A DNA stretch of 64,000 bases from Klebsormidium nitens. Lineage: Eukaryota; Streptophyta; Klebsormidiophyceae; Klebsormidiales; Klebsormidiaceae. The position numbers and the translations under genes were made by a program. How positions within the stretch are numbered: the first letter of the stretch is position 1; every line of letters begins with the position of its first letter. The notes beneath the pieces are model-generated. The model did no database searches, had not been told where the DNA came from, and saw only the letters and a program-made list of their open reading frames with translations. This document shows positions 35,732 to 47,931 of this stretch, piece by piece. The DNA lies in the NCBI GenBank assembly GCA_000708835.1, contig DF237148.1:6356-70355 (forward strand), read 5' to 3'.

Positions 35732-38700
35732 ATGCTTCAGGCGACGCGGCGTCTGCTGCGGGACTGGAAGGAGGTGCAGAAGGAGCCTATTGACACCGTC
35801 GTGGCAAAGCCTTTGGAGAACGATCTGAGGTGCGTTGAGCGAGGATTGTTGCTCAAACAAACTTTGCTTCTTTCTACGCTGTTAAAGCTCGTCTTAACTC
35901 ATCAGCTGTTTTCTGGAGTTCACGCGCTTTCTACCGGACGGTGGCTCCCTTCCAGGGGGTGTGATTTGTTTTCTCCAGAATTTTCTCTCCAGAGTGTTGT
36001 CATGCTGCTCTTAGCTGCATCTCCAGGGGCGGGAAGCCATGTAAAGTCCAAGCAAGTTTCTTAACCCAAAAATGCAACCGGGATTGCTCACCCGCTCGCG
36101 AAAGGGGGGAAACGAGGAAAGAGAGAACCTTTCTGACACTCAAAAAGCTCGTTCCTGCAGCGAATGGCACTGCAATCTGATCCCGGACGAGGGCCCCTAC
36201 CAGGGTACCGCCTTTCACCTCATCCTCAAGTTCCCAGTGGACTACCCCAACACCCCCCCAAACGTCCGCCCCTGCACCTTCCTGAGTCACCCCGTGAGTG
36301 TAACGCTGGGCCTGCTTCCATTCTCTACGTTTCACAAACCGGTTCCACCTGCTGATGGAGGGCTTTCACCAACTCAGGTTTACAGCTTGAGAGATAGAGC
36401 TCGCGCAGGAGCAGCACTTTCAACGACAATAAAGAGCTGGTGAGGTCTAGGAAAATCTACGTTTCTATCCTAACGCTGTAAACCGCGGGAGTGTTTTTGG
36501 TACGTTAAGGCTCCTCGGATCTGCCTTTATTACGTTGCTTAGAACCTGCTGCGCCCCACGAAGGTAGATCGGATATGTGATGATGCATCGAGGGTCAGTT
36601 TTTCCCTAAGCTCTGCTGATGCCTTTCCTTCCGCTCATTGCAGAATGTTTTTGGCGACTGGATCTGCCTGGACATGATCAAGGAGCCCGAGTATTGCTCG
36701 AGACCATACCAAGGTCAGCCTATATTTAACGATAAAAGCTCGCCACGGGGTTCGTATCCATGACAGCTTGGTCCACACTCATAGCCCCAATAAGAATGCC
36801 CCGTTATTAGCATAGCTGCGTTCCGCAGACCGCCGCTGTCTGAAAAACCTAGGGCAAATCGAAGGGCTGCGTTTCTAGGCGTTACAGGGGAGACTTTAAT
36901 GGCGAGAATGGTGGACGTGTCAAATAAAGGGACCTCTTCAGCACTTTATGCATCTGTTGGGCCCAGAATGGAATCCCGTGATCGTGTGCAGCCGCGCGCC
37001 TAGTTCAAACACTGGCTGGGCGTCTCCACATTTTTGGGTGTTCCAGAACAATCCTTAAGGTCACTTTGATCGTCCAGGGACATACTCAGAATTGGACACG
37101 TGTCGTTTGCAGGTTGGTCCACGGCGTACAGCGTCCAAAGCGTCCTGCTACAGCTCCAGAGCTTCCTGTTTGCCGAAAACGTGCCCCAGGTCAGCTCAAC
37201 CACCTTCTAACCGCTTTGTTAACACCCCATGGACCAGGTCTACTCAGCCTTCTCCAGATCTTCCGCATCGTGTCAAGAAGGACAGCATACACGCAAACAT
37301 GATCAGAAAATTTTTAGGATTCCTGAAGAGACGTTCTTATTGAAGAGTTGCAACGGCCGCAAATTTGTTGCCGTTTCCATCCTAGAGATTCCTGCAACTT
37401 ACTCTTGGTTGTTCAAGAGCTTAAAAGCGTTCAGGGAGACCTTTGTGGGATGAGATTTGTTTGAATCTGCCATAAGCAGCGGTTTGACAGTACTGGCAGG
37501 AATGCTGTTGCATAGCAGCAAACTATATCCTAACTAATCGCACCAAGTCGCTGAAGGCTCTACTGCACAGTTTCTTATTGTGATTCTTTCCGTCTGTTTC
37601 AGACGCGTTATGTCCGGTTCTTAATCTGTTCCGTCCGTTGAGCCTTGTGCAGGACTGGGGTGGCAACAGCGTCAACCGGGCGGCTGGGTCCGAGATCGCC
37701 CGCGCCAAGCGCGAGGCTGCAGCTTTTCACTGCGCTGAATGCGGGTTTAGGGGCTTTAGCAACGCCGCGGCCACGGCCCCAAACCTCCCCCGGGATGGGA
37801 ATACCGTGGTCTTGAACGGTCGGGTGAGACAAACCTGGGACATCACACCAATCCCTCGACTCGTCTGTCGTTTCTCGGTGCCTTCTGCAATTCCCGAGGT
37901 GCTCTTGTTTTGGCCCGCTCCCTCTACTTAAATGAACCTGATGGCGACCTTGTGATCTGCTTCATCATTGCGTTGTCTCGTCTTACGTCTCTTCCTGTTT
38001 GTAATTCTTCGAAATCCCAATTCTCCAGCTCGCCCGCTGGGCCAACAACCTCGACGACACCGTGGAGGAACGATTCACCGTCCGCACCCGTGGCGAGGTC
38101 CGCACGCCGCGGACGCCCGATCACCGCGGCCGCGCGCCGCGCGCGCGCCCCGTACCCAACACCGTCAACGAGCTCATAGCCCGCGCTCTCGACAGAAGCG
38201 CGCGCGCCGCCAGCCCGTCGGCGTCCGAGGCAAGCTCGGAGGGCGGCCGCGTCGCGCCCACGGAAGCGCTCCAGAGCCCGCCACGTGTCCCCACCTCCCC
38301 GCCCACCCAATCCCCACAAACCTCTGCCAAGTCCTCCAACACCCCCGCCAAAGTCGTCGTCGTCCCTGCGCCGCGAGGACCTCCGACCCTACCAAACCCT
38401 GGGCCGGCAGCGGCGCCCCAAACCGTGGCAGACCCTGAGCCGGCCGCGGCGCAAAACCCCGAAACCCCGGCGGACCGCCTGAGCGAGCTCTCCACGGACG
38501 TCCTGGTGCAGATCCTGGACCGCCTGGACGCGCCGTCGCTGTCCGCGCTCGTGCGCGCGAGCCGACACTACGCGCGCGCGGCCACGGAGCGCGGCGCTTG
38601 GGTGCGCCGCGAGCTGCAGTGCTTCCACACGAAGCGCAGCTTCGGCGAGGAGGTTTTGGGGTTTGGGGTTGCGACCAAGGGCGAGGAGGTTGAAAATGAC

Positions 38701-41700
38701 GGGGACTATGGGTGTCCGTGTCCGATGTGCAGACCGGACCGGCGGGCGGAACGGAAGCCGAAGGTTAGGGGCCGCTGGGAGCCGGTTCTCTCGATGGACT
38801 ATCTCTCGGCGGGGGCGTTTTTTGAGGGGGGGGTACGGCGGGGCGTTTGGAACGAGAGGTAAGCGTAGGTCTGAAACAGTTGGTTTCTGACTACAGCAAC
38901 TAAGTTAGATCAGCAGTGGCTGCTGGACATTGAAACATCCGGTTCGCCAAGGTGGTTCGTCAGGAACTGAATTTATGCTCACTCGTTTGCCAAGCTCAAG
39001 TAGATGTCTTTGGGAAGGTTTGCCTCAGAGGAGACGAAACATGATCGTTACCTGCCTGCTCTCGTCAGTATACCTTCTCTGTTTCCTGTTGGAACTTTGT
39101 ATTCTGAACCTGAAGCTTCCGGATTGACAGACTCGAAAACTCCACTTACCTTACCCGAATGAATTAAGAACTAGTCGTGAAACAGAACTTACCCGATTGA
39201 ACCTGAAGATTATTTGTGAAACAGAATCTCACCTTTTGTCCCTCAGGTTGGAGTGGTGGCTTCCTCTAATCTTGGACGACCAGCACTGCGCGCGCGCACT
39301 CCCCCTCCTCAAGGGCACCATCGCGGCCCTCGCCGCGAACCCCCGCCGCCCCTCCCTGCCGCGTGCTGATATTTTGCGCCACAGCTTCTCTTCTCTCGAC
39401 ACCCTGAAGGTGGGCACACTTACATTCTTCATCTGTGAAGTAAACTTCTGGCAAGACATTTCCACCAAGAATACGAACTTAAAATGATAAGCTTCCCAAT
39501 CCTGGTTCTCGTTCCGGATGTTGTGGAGTCCTGCCAACTGTGCTCGACCGAGTAGCTTGGAAAGTATGCTTCAGATCTCATCCTTCAGCATCCGATGAGT
39601 CAAGCTAAAGGTCCGGTCAACGCTGCAGGGAGTCGATTGCACATCTCGCAAAAGCTTGATATAAAACTCCTTCTTATTTCCTCGATTGGTTTCAAACTCC
39701 TGCTGGACAAGACTAGACTCCTGTGTCTAAATCTTCGATTCTCGGGTTCCTTTTCCGCAGGTCCTTCCTCGGCTCATGAATGGCATGGTGGTGTCGTTCA
39801 TGAAGCAGGGGAGCGCAGGAAACAAGGCCGACCTGCACGCCTCCGAGAAAGCGCTCCTAGGGTAAGCCGCGTTTAGCGTCTCCGCTTCCACCCTTTTTTG
39901 CTTCTACATTTCCTTCTGGTCACCTGAGAAGCAGGGAGTTCAGTTTCGATTCACAAGCAATTAATGTGGCAAGAGTCGGTGCCAGGCAAGTGACAACGCA
40001 GCATGCAAGCGTCAATGTTGCACGATCCTGCCCTGCCTCTAAGTGAAAAGCAGAGCGATCGACTACTCTGATCATTCTGGCACCAGCACCCACAGATTGG
40101 CATCCTCGTGGCTCAGGATTCCGGTGCCTGCGCTCACGCCTTTCCCAATAAATTCGTTCGTTCGACTCTTCATATTTCTCATATTCCAGTTTCCTCTTTC
40201 CAGGGCTCATTCTAAGCTTCCACTTCCAAAGTTAGATTGAACGTCAGAACCCGTTCACGTCTGACACCGTTTTAGCGCTGCAGGGGGGGCGCTCAGAACT
40301 GCTAAAACAGATATTTTTGAAACTCTAGGTGATCTTCTAAAATTCAGTTCCCTCAACAATAAGAGCATTCCCCGGATGCAGCTACTGCCAGCTGCACCAC
40401 ATGCTGCTGCGCCTGGCCCAGGACTACCCGGCGCTCCAAACAGCGATCGACCGGGCACTCTCCCGCTTCCAATCCACCCCCACCGCTCGGCACAAGAACG
40501 AGACCCCCGACCTGGGGGAACTGCTGGTGCTGCTCAGCGTCGCCAAGACCGGGGGGGTCACCTGGGACAGCCTGGCGCCCGCCTTCGTTGCGGAGACGTT
40601 CGACAGGTGCGCGCGCATTCTTCCACTTCGTGCGATCACGACCGCCCGTGACGCAGACCTTACACAAGCATAGGCTATCGAGCGGAACATGGCGTTCGTT
40701 TCACCCTCATTGAAGATTTAAGTCAGAAGCGGCCGACAGAGTCCTAGCATCTCAGTCCTCTCTTTTTCCAAATCCTTTTAATGGAAAGCCCTTGTCTTAT
40801 GCTCCAACCTATCCTCGTTCCGCAAAAGCACGGATGCTAGGCTGACGTCGTGCAGGATATTGTGACGTCATCTGACGTCATGCTCACGTTTGCAGGAACG
40901 TGCTGTGGCTGCTGCGCGAGCACCCGGAGCTGGCGGTCCTGGAAGCGGCCGATTGCGTATCGGAGCACCGCCTCGCCACCACCTTCAACGCGACCGCGAC
41001 CTCGCGGCGGCTCATCATGTTCCAGGTAAGGGTTGTATCTTTTTGAGGAGGGTTTAGGACCACTGCATCTTAGATTATTGATTTCATGTATTGACGCTGT
41101 TTCTATTGCTAGGAATTGAACCTTGATTGTTAGGTGAGGATTATCATCACAAACGTACACTTTTTCTTTGCCCTCTGGGCTGTACCGAAAGAAACCATCT
41201 TGTTGCTTCATCAGCAGTACTAAAGCGTTGAGATGGATTTACAGGAGGCGTACGCTCTGGCACATCGCACTGCACTTCTGAAAAGCTGTGGACTGTGGCA
41301 CGCCCTATTCGCGCTTCTGAGAGCACACTGAAATGCTGTGTTCAAGCAACCCGCTGAACATTCATTGAGAAATTGGAAGTCACCGTGCACTTTTTCCTTT
41401 AGATGTTGGCGACAGATTGGGATACGCTGACCTGATTCTGTCAGAAGAACTTGTGTTCTGAATCTTCGGGTGTACAGTCAAGTGCGCTCTCTCCTCGACT
41501 ATTCTCTTGCATATCTCCAGAATTCAGAATGGACGACTTTGGAGTACGCACCTTCTTCAAATGGATTCGTGCAGCTTGCAAGACAAGTGCAAAGGCTAGA
41601 CGGGTCAGTTCCCAGAAATTTATTCTGAAGAAAGCTAGCAGTTCTGACTCCGATTGCTGACGTGCAGGTGGCGTTCCTGCTGCTCGTCCGTCCGTCCGGC

Positions 41701-42960
41701 AGTTCCGTCCGCGACATCCTGGCGGAATATGGGCAGCGGTACGGGTACCCGCGGCCGGGCCTCACGCGCAAGCTGCAGGAGACCTGGTACCGCGTCCGAA
41801 AGGTTAGTCCACCCCACGTGCGGTAGCCTAAAAATCTGCTGAATGTTAACGCTTTCAGATCTTCAAGGATTCACTTCAGAAGGCATGATCGCTTCAGCAT
41901 GCTAGACACCATTCCTCGTAATCAGATTTCTCGATCTGCATTGCGAGCTCCACATAGTTGCTTCATACTTTCTTCCCATTAACAAGTCAGCCCCTCATTT
42001 TTATCGTCCCGCTTCTCATCTAAGGCCAGGACCTCACGTGTTTGCTTTAGCTCCCAGGTTAAATCTCATCCCATGCTGTTTATTTCATCGTTCTTCTGCG
42101 CAACTCTCACGTCTTCCTATGCCTCCCAGGTTGCCACGTGGCCCGCCTACTTCGCCGAACTGGGCCTGCCGTGCCCCTCCAACCCTGCGCTGTCCAGCAT
42201 GCTACGTCAGGCTGTCGTCAGCAGCAGCAGGAAGGGCTACCATTCAGTCGAGCGGCTGCGCTCAGGCCTGAATTTGAGGGGCCTTGTTTCACTGCGGCAG
42301 CAAAAAGAGCGGGCTCGGGGCGTGAGTCCTAGCGTGACGGGCCGGAGGGAAACGGGGCCTTGGCGGCGGGAGGGGAGGGACAATGCGGAAGGGAATGGTG
42401 AGAGCTTATGGCTGCTTCCTTGAAGATATATTATTAAGGACGATGGAAGTAAGCCCGAAAGACGCTTTTGCGAAGTTAGTTCAAGTTTTTCTACACGTGT
42501 CCTTTTCACCAGGTCGGGGGTCTAGTGGGACCGTGAAATTGTGAGCCCTGAAGCGGCCTTCATCTCAAAGTCCTGAAGTCATGTGCTTTCACTTGACGTT
42601 TAGTTGACAGCCTACCGAAACAATCCACTACTTTTGTACCAAAGACATCCGTCTTACCAGCGAAGCTGAACGCTGGCTTGTAACTCTCCGTGCTTACTTG
42701 CCATCCTTTTGACGCGGACGGCAAACTTGACTCTGCCGCATACGCTGCCAGGTTTTTTTGAAAGTGACCAAAACAGACTCTTGCTCGCAGGCCCTGTTTC
42801 GAGCGCGAGCAGCGGTCAGCCACAGCCTTCTTCGTGGTGGGACAGACCTAACAGGGCCTCCTCTACTGCGAGAGATCAGAGGGCTGCACCTCGTCAGCCG
42901 AGTCAACCGACTGTAGTTAGCTTGAACCCCTTCGCTGTTCTTGAAATAGATAGTGAATAG
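35732..42960 (+). CDS. E2 (UBC) + CxxC + F-box fusion protein, copy 1, intact
   Basis: Exons: 35732-35829, 36161-36293, 36644-36713, 37113-37189, 37653-37823, 38029-38858, 39247-39409, 39761-39861, 40382-40606, 40896-41025, 41668-41802, 42130-42397, 42791-42960. They total 2,571 nt (856 aa), all in phase. Residues 1-126 are a UBC fold: GPYQG, FPVDYPNTPP, and HPN split by an intron before VFGDWICLDMI (active Cys codon 36,665-36,667). Exon 5 has FHCAECGFRG. Exon 6 has a Pro/Ala linker, then an F-box (ADRLSELSTDVLVQILDRLD), then QCFHTKRSFGEEVLGFG. Exons 7-12 form a conserved helical half ([55 protein letters not shown]). The start ATG is chosen because all three copies have an in-frame ATG just before it; a CAG there could instead be an acceptor. 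I recall fungal proteins with a similar order, unverified. A role in targeted ubiquitination is inferred. Confidence 0.82.
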
Positions 42961-44337
42961 AATCAGTAGCTAATTGCAGGTCGATTGCATCATGTTTCGA
43001 GAACGGGGCAACAAGTCTGAATTATTGCCAAGATGCAAAATTCAAACGGTCAAGTTGAGGACCAGTAGGATTCGAGTAGTAAGCCCGGTAAGAAACTCTT
43101 TGCTTCGACTCCTGTCTGCCAGCATAAGATTAAACAGTGCAAGTCGAAGCATTCTAAGGAAGAGAATGCGAAAGACACTACTTCGCCACTGGATTTTCGC
43201 CACACAGATGCTGCCACTTTTACACTTTGGCTTTCCAGAGCGCACATGTTGCTCATTCCATCCACTAAAGACGTGCCGATACCTCAAGCTTTGACGAGTT
43301 TTGCTGGACACAATGTCATGGACTCTAGTCGAGCTTCACTGGCATGCTAGTCATTATCAGCTGGCGGTGGCCGCGCCATGCTGAGCTGAGCCGACGTAAA
43401 ATGACAAATTATAATGGAAATTAACATTGGCATATAACATTGCAAGCGTTGGCCGCACCTTTCATGGCAGCCCACGGGCGGGCTTCCTCGGTCACCCTTT
43501 AGCGCAGCGCTGCGCAAGGCTAGGCGCACGTACCGTGCAGGCCGTGAATCTAAAATTTCGTGTCTGAGCCAATTGTACTGGTAATCAAGTCCTAAATGCA
43601 GCTGCTTATGCATGATCGACAGCTTTCTGGCGTAACAAAGCCAGCAACTCAACTTAAACTTATGAGATTTTGACACTGTTAATGTTTGCCTGCATATAAC
43701 AAAATCTACTGTTTTACATTCAGCTAGTTGCCAAAGCCTTTTCAACATGGAGAACTCGACAAAGAAAAGTATACAGCAAAGTCAAAATGCCGCCATTTCG
43801 TCAACAGATGTGTCTCTTGATTTGTGATCACGTATCAGCGATCGACAAGGGATTTGTTGGTCAGCGTGTGACTTCTCAGGCCCATCACAAGTTGGATGCG
43901 AATATCGTCATCATCGATATCAAGAATTATTTCGATCCATTGCAGAGTCCGCCCATCAAGCATCTTCATGCCATTGCTTGTAAGGTTAAGCAGCTTCTCA
44001 GACAATAATTCATCAGATTTGGTTGTTCAAGTACTCAGATATATGTCTCTTTGATCCTAAGACCATTAGACTTGTTGCACTCTCATGCTGCTCGTCCCAG
44101 ATCCCATTGACTCTCCTGATTACTTGCCTGAATGGAGCTTCCATGCAACTGTCCGCAGGTTTGTGTTCAAATGAAGAAGGAGTTGGGCCTGGGTTGGTTG
44201 AGGCATGTATGCAATGCACCTAGTAAGTTAACCTTCAGAGGCTGAACTAGTAAAGCTTATACAAGAGTCTGCCAACACTTGCCAAATCTTTTAGAGCCGA
44301 AAAGTCAAGCAGCTGGAGTGCCTCACAATCTGCTTGA
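42961..44337. other. Intergenic DNA, no supported gene
   Basis: This runs between the stop of copy 1 and the small minus-strand frame. Several short open frames exist (for example 43,347-43,748 minus and 43,787-44,008 plus). None has a recognisable family, coding-like GC or splice support. I see nothing else here. Confidence 0.5.
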
Positions 44338-44595
44338 TTACGCGGTGTTGGGACGGTTTGCTCTAGCACATTCTCGACGGTACGACCACTTTCCCAGGTA
44401 ATAGCCTCCAATGCTAGCACTGCATACGATTCCAGACAAAAGCAGCAACGCAGTCCTGTTCCTCTCACAAAAGTTAGCTAATTGATCAAGGGCTACAAAG
44501 GGTTCAAGACCTTCACGGACTTCATTAAGGGCGGCCTCTAATCGCGCAACACAGCGGGGACAGGGCTTCGAGCAACAACAAGGCTTAGGCGCCAT
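44338..44595 (-). CDS. Possible small single-span membrane protein with Cys-rich N-terminus (85 aa)
   Basis: A single-exon frame starts at an ATG with G at -3 and G at +4. The N-terminus is MAPKPCCCSKPCPRC, a cysteine cluster that could be acylated or bind metal. A predicted amphipathic helix follows, then one hydrophobic segment (RTALLLLSGIVCSASIGGYY), then a basic tail. No family is recognised. It faces away from the gene at 45,556, with the GC island 44,723-45,077 between them, as expected for a shared divergent promoter. An upstream in-frame ATG at 44,631 would add 12 residues. Composition is AT-richer than the E2/F-box exons, so chance is not excluded. Confidence 0.35.
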   Translation of the reverse strand: MAPKPCCCSKPCPRCVARLEAALNEVREGLEPFVALDQLANFCERNRTALLLLSGIVCSASIGGYYLGKWSYRRECARANRPNTA

Positions 44596-44722
44596 ACCGA
44601 AGCTATTGGAACGCCACGTGCTCACGTGCAAACAGCTGCTTCGACTGCTCCTTTTGATGCAACAAAAGCCGACCTTTTGTTCCTTGTTTCCAAGTCACGA
44701 TACTCCAGGTGACCAATATATC

Positions 44723-45077
44723 GCGGCCGCTTTAGTGGAATAAAGCGAGGTTCAAGGGTTTAGTAATCAGCGGGCCGCCGCGCGCCGTTCAGCCGGGCCG
44801 CCGGTCACTGCGGCCGCGCTCACCTAGTAGCCGACTAACCGGGCCGCGCGGGCGGCACAAATCTTGGGCTGGCACTGGCTAGTATAGCGCAAAGGCGGCA
44901 CAGGCGGGCCGCGCGGCCGCGTCAAGCGGGGCCGCGGCCTGCCCCGGGCGGCCGCGCATCAGGTTTACACGGCCCAATCATGGGGCCGGCCGCTTGCGCG
45001 GCTGATTGGCGGACGCTCGCCGCGGTCCGGCGCGGCCGCGCACAATGTGACCGCGATCGGGGCCGCAGGGCGGCCGC
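44723..45077. promoter_or_regulatory. GC island with six GCGGCCGC octamers, likely divergent promoter
   Basis: GCGGCCGC occurs at 44,723, 44,820, 44,913, 44,948, 45,032 and 45,070, along with many GGCCGG/GGCCGC cores. CCAAT near 44,975 and ATTGGCGG near 45,004 are also present. The island lies between the small minus-strand frame (ends 44,595) and the plus-strand two-exon gene (starts 45,556). Confidence 0.45.
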
Positions 45078-45555
45078 GCCTGTCGGCCGGGGCTTTATTC
45101 AGTGAGTAGGAGAGCGCATGCGGCCGGCCGCGGGAAGTACCTTGCGCCAGTCACATTTTAACGGCCAACCAGAACGTGTCGTTGGCAGGTAGCTCGGCAC
45201 ATGGTGCAACAGGTTCTGAGCTGCCAAGTGGCGCCTCTAATCGACAGGTGGACATGTGTAGGCACCACAAAATCTTAAGATGTTGCTTTTGAAACCCTGG
45301 GAAACCAACTTCTGCCACTTGGCACCTTTTTCTTAGACCTCTGCAAAACCCCGCCGGCCGCCCCCAACTCTGTCCGGGCGACGGGTCGCTTTGGTTGGAA
45401 CTCCACGTTTATGTTTGTCTGAAAGCGTCGATCGGGCGCCATTCCTTTGACAACATGTTCCAAAGCTGACGCAATCCTTCATCTCACCACCCGCAAGGGA
45501 CTCTTCTTGCTCAATCCATCTGTCTTCATCTACGCTAAGTCGTCACAATCTGAGC

Positions 45556-46989
45556 ATGGCTCGCATTCTGCGTGGAGGAAGCTCAAGCGGCCACGGTGGT
45601 GGCAGCAGCAGCAGCAGTGGCAGTCATGGTTCGACTGCCGGGGCTGCGGCTGTTGGTGCGATTGTTGGCTCTCACTCTAGTGGATCAGGCCACTCTTCAG
45701 GTACCAAGGTCATTCTGCTCTTGTTTCCTTGAGTTTGCCCTTGAAGGTTGTCATCTACTCTTGAAAAGCACAGTGAATCCTCACGTCAAGCCACTTTTGT
45801 TACTTTGTTCAAGCATCATTGATCAAGCACATAGTGTCATATTCGACAACTTGGCAAAGTCTTGCGACTTCAGAGCTAAGCGAGGCCTCTTTCGGCTACG
45901 GCACAGACGTGCAATGTCTTGATCAATCATGGCTTCATAATCATCCGCTTCATGTTGAAGTGTACGTTTTTGTTCAAGAGTGGAAGTGATTGTCCAGGTC
46001 TTTCGTCTAAAGTCAAGCTGGCTTTCTGGCTTTCGAGAGTCGAATAAGGACTTTGCAAATCGTGAAGACAGTATACCAGGCGTGCCGTGTAGCCTTCAGA
46101 TCATGCATGTTTGGTGACAAAGGTTGTGCTCAAAACAGATGCTTCGTGTGTAATCTCCTCAATGTAAGCCTACCTGATGCGTCTGCTTCCGTCTCACCGC
46201 TCTCACTATTGTACAACCTTCCAACCTGCCGTCAATAGTGTCGAGGTTTGTCTTACTAATTCAACTGATCAAAGACGCCAGATGGAATAGGCAGATGCTC
46301 TTGCCGTTGAGCAGAGCGATCAGCGATTCTACCCATTCAAAAGATGTGTGCTTGTTGCTACTGATCACCAGACCTCACACTTCCACTTCTGCGTGTTCCT
46401 TCGTTATTCGTACAGCTACTACTCGCATGCAAGATACAAGGTAATATTCTCCAGTTTGACTGAACCTTCTCTTGTTGTATTTGAGTTCTTACTTCTTGGT
46501 TGGTGTGATTGGTCAGATCGATCGGGGTCGTCAAGCTGATTGCAGTGCATCTAGACGTCTCCCGACTACTTACGGCTCCACAGACTACCTCCTTATATCC
46601 CCAACCGTCTCATCAATCTGGTCTTATTTGGATCGATCATCCAAGTCTGAGACCAATCTTTCTTCCTTGCAGGGCACGGCGGTTGCAACCACGCCTGCAA
46701 GATCTCGCTCATCGTGGTGGGGTCCATCGCTGGCGCCATCATTCTGCTCACACTCATTTTCGCCTGCATCGGCTCCTGGTACGACTGGAAGAGTACGCGC
46801 CCTATTCATCGGCACTTCCGCCGGAACAAGCGGCCGGCGGATCAGCTCGCGCCCGCGGGCGCTGACGCCACGGCTGACCCCATGGCGAAGAACGACGCGC
46901 CCGCGGGTGCGGATCCGCTCGCAAAGATGGCCACCCCAGGCCACGAGTTGAGCGCACTGAAGGCGGCCACCCCTAAGCCGATCGGTTGA
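45556..46989 (+). CDS. Small single-span membrane protein with Gly/Ser/His-rich N-terminus (153 aa)
   Basis: Two exons, 45,556-45,700 and 46,673-46,989, joined in phase 1 (TCAG|GTACC donor; CTTCCTTGCAG acceptor), 462 nt including TGA. The ATG has A at -3 and G at +4. The N-terminal 55 residues are nearly all Gly, Ser, His and Ala, with no signal peptide. A GHGGCNHACK motif follows, then one hydrophobic helix (SLIVVGSIAGAIILLTLIFA), then WYDWKS and a basic stretch (RRNKR). The tail repeats PAGAD twice. The low-complexity face and short hydrophilic tail suggest a membrane anchor or regulator, but I recognise no family and assign no function. The 972-bp intron may hide a small exon. Confidence 0.65.
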
Positions 46990-47931
46990 ACAAAAGATGT
47001 AACGCTAGCTCGCGTAGTGTAGATGCCACGCGCGCGCAACCGCTTGGCTAAGCAGGGTTAGTAAGTAATCCACGTTGGTCGTGTCTGTCATGTGTGTGAT
47101 AGGTTGCTTCCTTGTAAGAAGGAGCTTCTAGGACTCCTAGGATGGTAAACGTAAATGCGAATGCTGCGGCATAGGACTATCTTTCGATAGTGCGTTGAGA
47201 CGTACTGAGGGCCCTGGCATGCGCTGTTGCGGAGAAGCAAACGGTTCGTGAAAAGTTCTTGACCTGAAAGACCGTGTATAAATCATTCCTTTGGGTGCCA
47301 TAATCGAGTATGCACATCGTGCGTCGCAAATGTTCAAGTCATGCTGCGGATTACTTCTTCCTTGTGTATCGTGTCAATTTACCGCTGGCCTAATGCCGCG
47401 CGATTGTGTATTTTGTCATAAACTGAGTCAGCCGCAAAGATGATGCAGATACTCGCATTGTCTCCGAAGCTTCCCCAAGTCTATTTATTCAGAGTGCCGT
47501 ATGTTGCGTTCCTAGACTCCAAGCTTCGTGGAATTCCCGTGCACAAGCCTGTAACTTTCTAGATTGCTTCGTTGCACGCTAATCAACCCAGCACAGTCGC
47601 ATGACAAGCATCGTAGTGCCCATTGCCCAGCAAGGTCCTTTCCGGTGGCTCAAAGAAATGCTGGATCCGGCACGTCCTCTTCAGCTTGTTGTTACGTATA
47701 TCGGGCTCTACAAAGTTCTTTTCCAGGGTTTTGTACATAATTCGGTGCAACATATCTTTTCGTAAACACTTGAAAAATTAAGGGTGACGCTCTACGCTTC
47801 GTGTAATTCCTTCTTCACAATTGCAGAACCGATTACCTAGTCGAAAGTAATCAGAAGCAAACCACGCTATAACACTTCCACATCTGCACCCGATCTCTCC
47901 GGCTCTTGAGCAAATCGTACTCCCCTCGCTC
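46990..47931. other. Convergent intergenic spacer, nothing recognised
   Basis: This is the 3' flank of the + strand membrane-protein gene and of the - strand E2/F-box copy 2. It is AT-rich, with no open frame of note. TGTAA occurs soon after the + strand stop (about 46,998), but this is too common a word to call a poly(A) signal. Confidence 0.5.

Noticed and set aside
43347-43748. Minus-strand 133-codon frame in the spacer after copy 1
   Set aside because: No domain, AT-rich, and no neighbouring signals.
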